A stretch of DNA of 64,000 nucleotides from an uncultured Lachnospiraceae bacterium. GTDB taxonomy: Bacteria; Bacillota; Clostridia; Lachnospirales; Lachnospiraceae. The notes beneath the pieces were generated by a model. That model was given only the letters and a program-made list of their open reading frames with translations. It was not told the DNA's origin and ran no database searches. The DNA lies in assembly GCA_900551115.1 (NCBI GenBank), contig URUY01000013.1, positions 31,935 through 95,934 on the forward strand, written 5' to 3'. Positions 59,762 through 64,000 of this stretch are shown here, piece by piece (position 1 is the first letter of the stretch; each line of letters starts with the position of its first letter). Both the position numbers and the translations under genes were made by a program.

Positions 59762-60544
59762 ATGTTTGAAATTCTTGCAGGCGGTGTCAATGCCCGCCAC
59801 AATGTAAATTTCCATATGTCACGTCCGGAAGGAACTGCCGGCAATGTACTGCTGATTGTGAAATCCAAAACCGCTTTTTCCATAGACGGAAATACTTTTA
59901 CTGCCCAACCTGACAGTGCCATTTTTCTTCGTCCCAATACCGCCTATGAGTATCATCCTCTGGTTTCGGAGTATATTGATGACTGGCTGCACTTTACGGC
60001 CTCCGCACAGGACTTCGCCGCATACAGTATGCTGCCCTTTCACACGCCGATACCACTGTGCGCCTCTTCCCGTTTTACCCAGTATATCAGACAGCTTCTT
60101 TGGGAAAACAACTATGCCCCTCCTGATACAAAAGCAGAAAATGTAGATATGCTTTTTCGCGTCCTTCTCAATAATATCCGTCTGGCTCTTACGGAAAAAG
60201 CTGCCGCTGAATCCTATAGTCCCTATCGCAACGGCTTACAGGAGCTGCATCTTTCCGTTCTGGCAGAGCCTTGGAAGAAATACGACCCGGAAAAAATCGC
60301 CACTGCCATGAACATCAGTGTTTCATACTTTCAACACCTGTATTCCTCAATTTTCGGTATTTCTTTCCATGCAGATCTTATAAACTGCCGCATCAACCTT
60401 GCTCGTGATTTAATTATGCATACGAATATGACAATTGAAGAAGTTGCTGAAATGTGCGGATATACAAGCGAAGTACATTTTTACCGACAATTCAAAAAGT
60501 ATACCGGTCTTACGCCGGCTTCCTGTCGGAAAAGAATTAGATAA
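59762..60544 (+). CDS. AraC family transcriptional regulator
   Basis: The 260-residue protein has an N-terminal cupin-like sensor (GNVLLIVKSKTAFSIDGNTF, LRPNTAYEYHPLVSEYIDDW) and a C-terminal pair of HTH motifs (DPEKIATAMNISVSYFQHLY, TIEEVAEMCGYTSEVHFYRQ) ending FKKYTGLTPASCRKR. It is divergent from the GH88 gene and probably activates the glycan operon on binding a sugar. So the locus seems to have two inputs, this one and the two-component system. AGGAGG precedes the ATG. Confidence 0.92.
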   Translation: MFEILAGGVNARHNVNFHMSRPEGTAGNVLLIVKSKTAFSIDGNTFTAQPDSAIFLRPNTAYEYHPLVSEYIDDWLHFTASAQDFAAYSMLPFHTPIPLCASSRFTQYIRQLLWENNYAPPDTKAENVDMLFRVLLNNIRLALTEKAAAESYSPYRNGLQELHLSVLAEPWKKYDPEKIATAMNISVSYFQHLYSSIFGISFHADLINCRINLARDLIMHTNMTIEEVAEMCGYTSEVHFYRQFKKYTGLTPASCRKRIR

Positions 60545-60766
60545 ATATCATTATACCACACTCACAAACATGCGCTTTACAAATTAAATAGATTTTAACC
60601 AAATATCCTCTTTATCTTAACAGAATTAAGCCTTGAAATCTTTCTTAATAAGGAGTAGAATTACAAGAGTTGATATGCGCTTTTTTATATATTGAGATTC
60701 TTGTTTTTATATAATATCCTGCATACCAAAGAAGGCACAACAATGAAAGGATAATGGGTTACAAAA

Positions 60767-62032
60767 ATGAAAAAATGTCAAAACAAATGGGTACGCGCCG
60801 CTATTCCGGCCCTCCTGCTCCACTGCAGTATCGGTACTGTATACTGCTGGTCTCTCGTAAGTGAATCAATCGTTAACTTTTTAAATGAAGGCTCTGCCAC
60901 ACAGGTATCAAAGAGTACCATTGAATGGGCATTCAGCCTGGCTATCTTTTTCCTGGGCATGTCGGCTGCTTTCCTTGGCCCCCTGGTGGAAAAAGATATA
61001 CATAAGTCTTCTCTTGTAGCTGCTGTCTGTTTTTCAGTGGGTATGGCAGGAACCGGATTTTTTATTTCACAAAAATCCGTCATTGGTATCTTTATCTGCT
61101 ACGGCGTTATCATGGGCATCGGTCTTGGTACCGGTTATCTTTCTCCTGTTAAGACGCTGATGCTGTGGTTCAGTGAACAAAAAGGCCTTGCTACCGGACT
61201 TGCCATTGCCGGCTTCGGTCTTGCAAAGGTTATCGCAAGCCCCTTAATGGAATATCTGCAAAACCAGTTTGGCATTGTAGCTATGTTCTACATCCTTGCT
61301 GCCTTCTATTTTGTAATGATGTTCATCGGTCATCTGCTTTTAGCTAAACCGGAAGGCTGGGTGGAAGTTCCTGAAGAAAACAAAGAAAGTGTACTCAGCA
61401 TCTTTAAAAATAAGACGTTTCTGGGTATCTGGCTTATGTTCTACATCAATATTACCTGCGGACTGGCTCTTATCTCTCAGGAAAAGAGTATTGTAAAAGC
61501 AATCGGTCTGGCAGGCTTTGTAGGCATTATCAGTTCCCTGACCGCCGTATTTAATGCCGGCGGACGTTTGGGCTTCTCTACCTGGGGTGATAAATTAAAG
61601 GACAGAAATACCGTTTACAAGGTAATCTTTGGGCTTTCCATTATATTTACCGGCCTTACCATTTTGACAAAGGGTATCGTAAACCAGTATGCATTTTTGG
61701 TTATTCCCCTTTTGTTCGTAGTAAATGCAGGCTACGGCGGCGGATTCAGCAACGTACCGGCTCTTCTCTCCGACCATTTCGGCATGAAGTCCATCAGCCG
61801 TATCCATGGTCTCTGCCTTTCCGCATGGGCCTTTGCAGGTCTTACCGGCAATCAGATTGCCACCTTTATTGTCAATCACACCGGCAGCTTTGTTGATGAT
61901 GCCAATGGCAACAAAATCAATCCTACCGGTTACCAAAATGTATTGTATTTTACAGTTTCCCTCTACCTTGTAGCAATGCTTATCTGTTTCTTTGTGGTAC
62001 GTCCTTATAAAAAAGAAACTGAAACTAAATAA
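60767..62032 (+). CDS. MFS transporter, OFA (oxalate/formate antiporter-like) family
   Basis: A 421-residue, 12-helix major-facilitator protein with the OFA-type start RAAIPALLLHCSIGTVYCW, the loop GLGTGYLSPVKTLMLWF, GLATGLAIAGFGLAKVIASP and the second-half NAGGRLGFSTWGDKL. Members exchange small carboxylates; the substrate here is not predictable. It has a poor ribosome site, and the 222 bases upstream hold only an AT-rich stretch with a TATAAT at 60710-60715 and no good -35. Not obviously part of the glycan locus. Confidence 0.88.
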   Translation: MKKCQNKWVRAAIPALLLHCSIGTVYCWSLVSESIVNFLNEGSATQVSKSTIEWAFSLAIFFLGMSAAFLGPLVEKDIHKSSLVAAVCFSVGMAGTGFFISQKSVIGIFICYGVIMGIGLGTGYLSPVKTLMLWFSEQKGLATGLAIAGFGLAKVIASPLMEYLQNQFGIVAMFYILAAFYFVMMFIGHLLLAKPEGWVEVPEENKESVLSIFKNKTFLGIWLMFYINITCGLALISQEKSIVKAIGLAGFVGIISSLTAVFNAGGRLGFSTWGDKLKDRNTVYKVIFGLSIIFTGLTILTKGIVNQYAFLVIPLLFVVNAGYGGGFSNVPALLSDHFGMKSISRIHGLCLSAWAFAGLTGNQIATFIVNHTGSFVDDANGNKINPTGYQNVLYFTVSLYLVAMLICFFVVRPYKKETETK

Positions 62033-62050
62033 TATATAATACACGATACA

Positions 62051-62090
62051 AAAAAGAAGCTGCCCTTCATAATCGGGGTAGCTTCTTTTA
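62051..62090 (+). terminator. Terminator of the MFS gene
   Basis: GAAGCTGCCC (62056-62065) pairs with GGGGTAGCTTC (one G-U), followed by TTTTA and preceded by an A-run. It lies 23 bases after the stop codon. Confidence 0.85.
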
Positions 62091-62147
62091 TATTTTCTCC
62101 CTTTTCGGAAAAGTGTTTCTATTGCTTAACTCTACAACTGGAAGTTG

Positions 62148-62531
62148 TTAAATTGTAATTTCTATTTGATTACCTTCGATTCTGACAATACAGCTTTCAT
62201 AGTATCCATCTCCCGTTGTTCTCGGTCCGCTTATGACGTCATAACCATCATTTTTTAATGTACCTGTAAGGGAGTCAACTTTTTCCTTACTTCCTACACT
62301 AAAAGCGATATGTATAAAGCCAGTTCTGTTCACTGCCTTTTCGTCATCTTTCATCTTTGGCTTTTTCATAATTTCAAGCCTTGCACCATCTTCAAAGGTT
62401 AGAAAATAAGAACGAAAATCTGAGTTAGGATTGTGATATCCATTGTTGGCTTTCGCATTAAAATACTTTTCAAAAAAATATTTTGTATCTTCCAATTCAT
62501 TTACATACATTGCGATATGCTCAATCTTCAT
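62148..62531 (-). CDS. VOC/glyoxalase superfamily protein
   Basis: The 127-residue protein has the paired beta-alpha-beta-beta-beta modules of the VOC fold: MKIEHIAMYVNELEDTKYFFEKYF, then RTGFIHIAFSVGSKEKVDSL. The first-module His (EHIA), an EIMKK strand, His in FIHIAFS and the final Glu (NQIEITI) could form the metal site. It resembles lactoylglutathione-lyase-like proteins, but the substrate is unknown. The ATG at 62531 follows AGGAG by seven bases, better than one eight codons upstream. Confidence 0.82.
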   Translation of the reverse strand: MKIEHIAMYVNELEDTKYFFEKYFNAKANNGYHNPNSDFRSYFLTFEDGARLEIMKKPKMKDDEKAVNRTGFIHIAFSVGSKEKVDSLTGTLKNDGYDVISGPRTTGDGYYESCIVRIEGNQIEITI

Positions 62532-62639
62532 AGCCAGTCTCCTATGCAAATTCAAAGCTGCACGAGCTTTGTACTTTCTTTAATCTCTCATTTTCTCTAT
62601 TTACTATTTCTCTCTGCATTTTTATATAATCCATACTGT

Positions 62640-63368
62640 TTACCTCAACCATATCGGCAATTTTTTATTTTTTTGTAAACCATAAAATATTATCAAAATT
62701 AAAGCTAGAGTAATAACAGCCGCAATTGTAGTACTTAGATACATTGTTGGAAATTGCTTATGCTTTAGTAGGTATGTAACGAATGCATTAGGAAGATTTA
62801 CAAAATAAGAAACAAACAGATTGTTTCCTGAAAGTTTATATGCAATTGCAAATCCAACACCTACAACGAATAATAGTAAAATATCTCCGATGGTGCGAAA
62901 TCCAGGATAGCCTAAGTGATAAAACGAAAACATCATTCCGGAGATGATAATTGCCAATAACCAACCAAAGCATTGTTCAATCCTCTCCTGTACAAATCCT
63001 CGAAAAAGAAATTCTTCAAAAAAAGTGGTCATAATTAATGGTACAACTCCCATGGGCAATAGCTGCCAAGGTATTTGTTCTTCTGCAAGCATCCTCGGAA
63101 TAAGTTGTCCACCGATTGAAAATACAACAAATACAATTAACACAACAAATTGCCGTACTCCCATTTTTTTAATTCCAACAGAAAATAACGTTCCCTTTTC
63201 CTTTCGCAAGCAATATAGAGGAACTAAAAAACTAAATATCATCCCATATGCAAAATTATAAAAAATAAAATATAGTACCGGTGTAGGCTTTATATTAGCT
63301 AATGAAACACAGAATATTAACATTACCTCTATGCCAATGCATAAAAGAATAGGTTTAATTTTTCTCAT
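62640..63368 (-). CDS. CPBP (CAAX/Abi) intramembrane metalloprotease
   Basis: A 242-residue polytopic protein with the CPBP motifs EEFLFRGFVQER (Glu-Glu and Arg), FSFYHLGYP (His) and VNLPNAF. These proteases sit in the membrane; in Firmicutes some protect against self-made peptides and others act in regulation. It follows the PadR gene by 16 bases, probably as one unit, a common pairing of a PadR regulator and its membrane target. The DNA is clearly AT-richer than the rest of the window, suggesting recent acquisition. Confidence 0.9.
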   Translation of the reverse strand: MRKIKPILLCIGIEVMLIFCVSLANIKPTPVLYFIFYNFAYGMIFSFLVPLYCLRKEKGTLFSVGIKKMGVRQFVVLIVFVVFSIGGQLIPRMLAEEQIPWQLLPMGVVPLIMTTFFEEFLFRGFVQERIEQCFGWLLAIIISGMMFSFYHLGYPGFRTIGDILLLFVVGVGFAIAYKLSGNNLFVSYFVNLPNAFVTYLLKHKQFPTMYLSTTIAAVITLALILIIFYGLQKNKKLPIWLR

Positions 63369-63384
63369 CTTACCAATTTCCTTC

Positions 63385-63918
63385 CTAATTCATTTTTAGC
63401 AATTCCAATAGTTTGTTCGTCCCGGAAAGCTCTGCCTTGGCAAGACTTGCCATGCGTTCAACAGTTATTATGTGAGAAACAGGTGTTGTTTTATCGTCTG
63501 GATGCAAAATCCATTTTTCTATTCCATCAATATATTTGTTTAATATTTCTATCCTTTTTTCCAAAAGAGTAATTTGTTCTTTAACATCAAAAAAATCCAG
63601 AAAAAACGCTGCTATCGAAAAAGTATTAGTATCATAATCAAAAGACAATATTGATTTTTTCAATGTATCTCTTAATGCTTCCTTTCCTTTATCACTTATT
63701 GAGTAAACTGTACGAAATGGCATATTTCCATTTTTTTCAGATGCACCTACAATTAATCCTTTCTTATCTAAGGTTCTAAGAGTTGCATATACTGTTGAAT
63801 CCGCTATGCTATACCACCATTTTACATTCATAGATTCCAGAAGTTTTATAATTTCATAAGCGTTTACTGGTTTTTTATTTATTATCCCTAACAACATTGT
63901 TGCAGATTTTGAAAGCAT
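63385..63918 (-). CDS. PadR family transcriptional regulator
   Basis: The 177-residue protein has the PadR winged HTH (LLGIINKKPVNAYEIIKLLE, ADSTVYATLRTLDKKGLI, FRTVYSISDKGKEALRDTL) and a C-terminal dimer helix bundle (about 110-175). It probably represses itself and the CPBP gene. AAAGGAG precedes the ATG. Its start is only about 30 bases from the putative IS end, so part of its promoter must lie at or inside that boundary. AT-rich like its partner. Confidence 0.9.
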   Translation of the reverse strand: MLSKSATMLLGIINKKPVNAYEIIKLLESMNVKWWYSIADSTVYATLRTLDKKGLIVGASEKNGNMPFRTVYSISDKGKEALRDTLKKSILSFDYDTNTFSIAAFFLDFFDVKEQITLLEKRIEILNKYIDGIEKWILHPDDKTTPVSHIITVERMASLAKAELSGTNKLLELLKMN

Positions 63919-63947
63919 TTGATTTTCTCCTTTATACTATTTATTAA

Positions 63948-64000
63948 GGGGGTGTCGCAAAATCATCATTTTAGATGATTGAGCGGCACCTTCGCTCTAG
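63948..64000. mobile_element. Probable terminal end of an insertion sequence (partial)
   Basis: GGGGGTGTCGCAAAATCATC begins at 63948 and includes a small hairpin (AATCATC...GATGATT). GGGG(C/T)TGTCGCA is a familiar outer end of IS elements in Clostridia (IS1182-like). The rest, including any transposase, lies beyond the window, so this is judged from the end sequence alone. Confidence 0.4.

Noticed and set aside
62553..62571. CAAAGCT/AGCTTTG hairpin between the CPBP and VOC genes
   Set aside because: Seven-pair stem with no T-run on either strand; too weak to call a terminator.
63931..63960. Hybrid promoter TTGCGA-18-TATAAA spanning the IS end before the PadR gene
   Set aside because: The predicted start would fall inside the ribosome site, so the message would lack it; not reported as a promoter.

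Overview
The window looks like chromosomal DNA of a Gram-positive gut anaerobe of the Lachnospiraceae type (Clostridia). The indications are strong AGGAGG ribosome sites, a CIRCE heat-shock operator, a SigV/RsiV-type sigma/anti-sigma pair, a NiaR regulator, an HPr/enzyme I set inside a fructose PTS operon, and a cell-surface O-acetylation cassette (MBOAT + DHHW + DUF4358). There is no rRNA, no CRISPR array and no phage. The only trace of a mobile element is what looks like an IS end at the right edge.

Layout. 1-3.5 kb: minus-strand surface O-acylation operon. 3.7-5.2 kb: ABC-F ATPase. 5.4-9.6 kb: small lipoprotein, RsiV/SigV pair, then a DUF2975-HTH-DUF4153 membrane operon. 9.7-12.3 kb: diguanylate cyclase with a periplasmic-type sensor, and TatD nuclease. 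12.4-12.9 kb: a 28-residue hydrophobic peptide gene built like a type I toxin, and tRNA-Lys(CTT). 12.9-14.8 kb: metal exporter / Fur-family regulator / rhodanese operon with a palindromic operator over its start site. 14.9-19.3 kb: lipoprotein, RlmI-type methyltransferase, tRNA-Pro(CGG) with a duplicated 3' end, PilZ protein and NiaR.

19.3-28.1 kb is the most distinctive block. It is a seven-gene polyamine operon (speD, speA, speE, carboxynorspermidine synthase, an ITPase-like/NspC fusion, aguA, aguB) preceded by about 460 bp of non-coding DNA with a strong promoter, several hairpins and a terminator. The genes encode arginine to agmatine to putrescine, plus two different ways of adding the aminopropyl group. 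28.1-30.7 kb: three unrecognised membrane-protein genes. 30.9-36.8 kb: fructose operon fruK-fruA-ptsH-ptsI with separately transcribed fruR. 37.2-38.0 kb: DegV. 38.1-45.5 kb: a MacB-type exporter with one ATPase, one permease, one small anchored protein and three tandem membrane-fusion adaptors, one ending in a Met/Glu-rich hexapeptide repeat. 45.7-48.2 kb: oligoendopeptidase and CIRCE-controlled Hsp20.

48.3-60.5 kb is a glycan-use locus read leftwards from a GH88-type unsaturated uronyl hydrolase: two-component system, two solute-binding proteins, two ABC permeases, a GH43-type enzyme and a DUF2264 (GH154-like) gene broken by a frameshift in an A8 run. A divergent AraC regulator sits at its head. 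An OFA-type transporter follows (60.8-62.0 kb). The last 1.5 kb (CPBP protease and PadR regulator) is visibly AT-richer and abuts the putative IS end.

All calls come from reading the sequence. Family names rest on recognised motifs and not on database searches.
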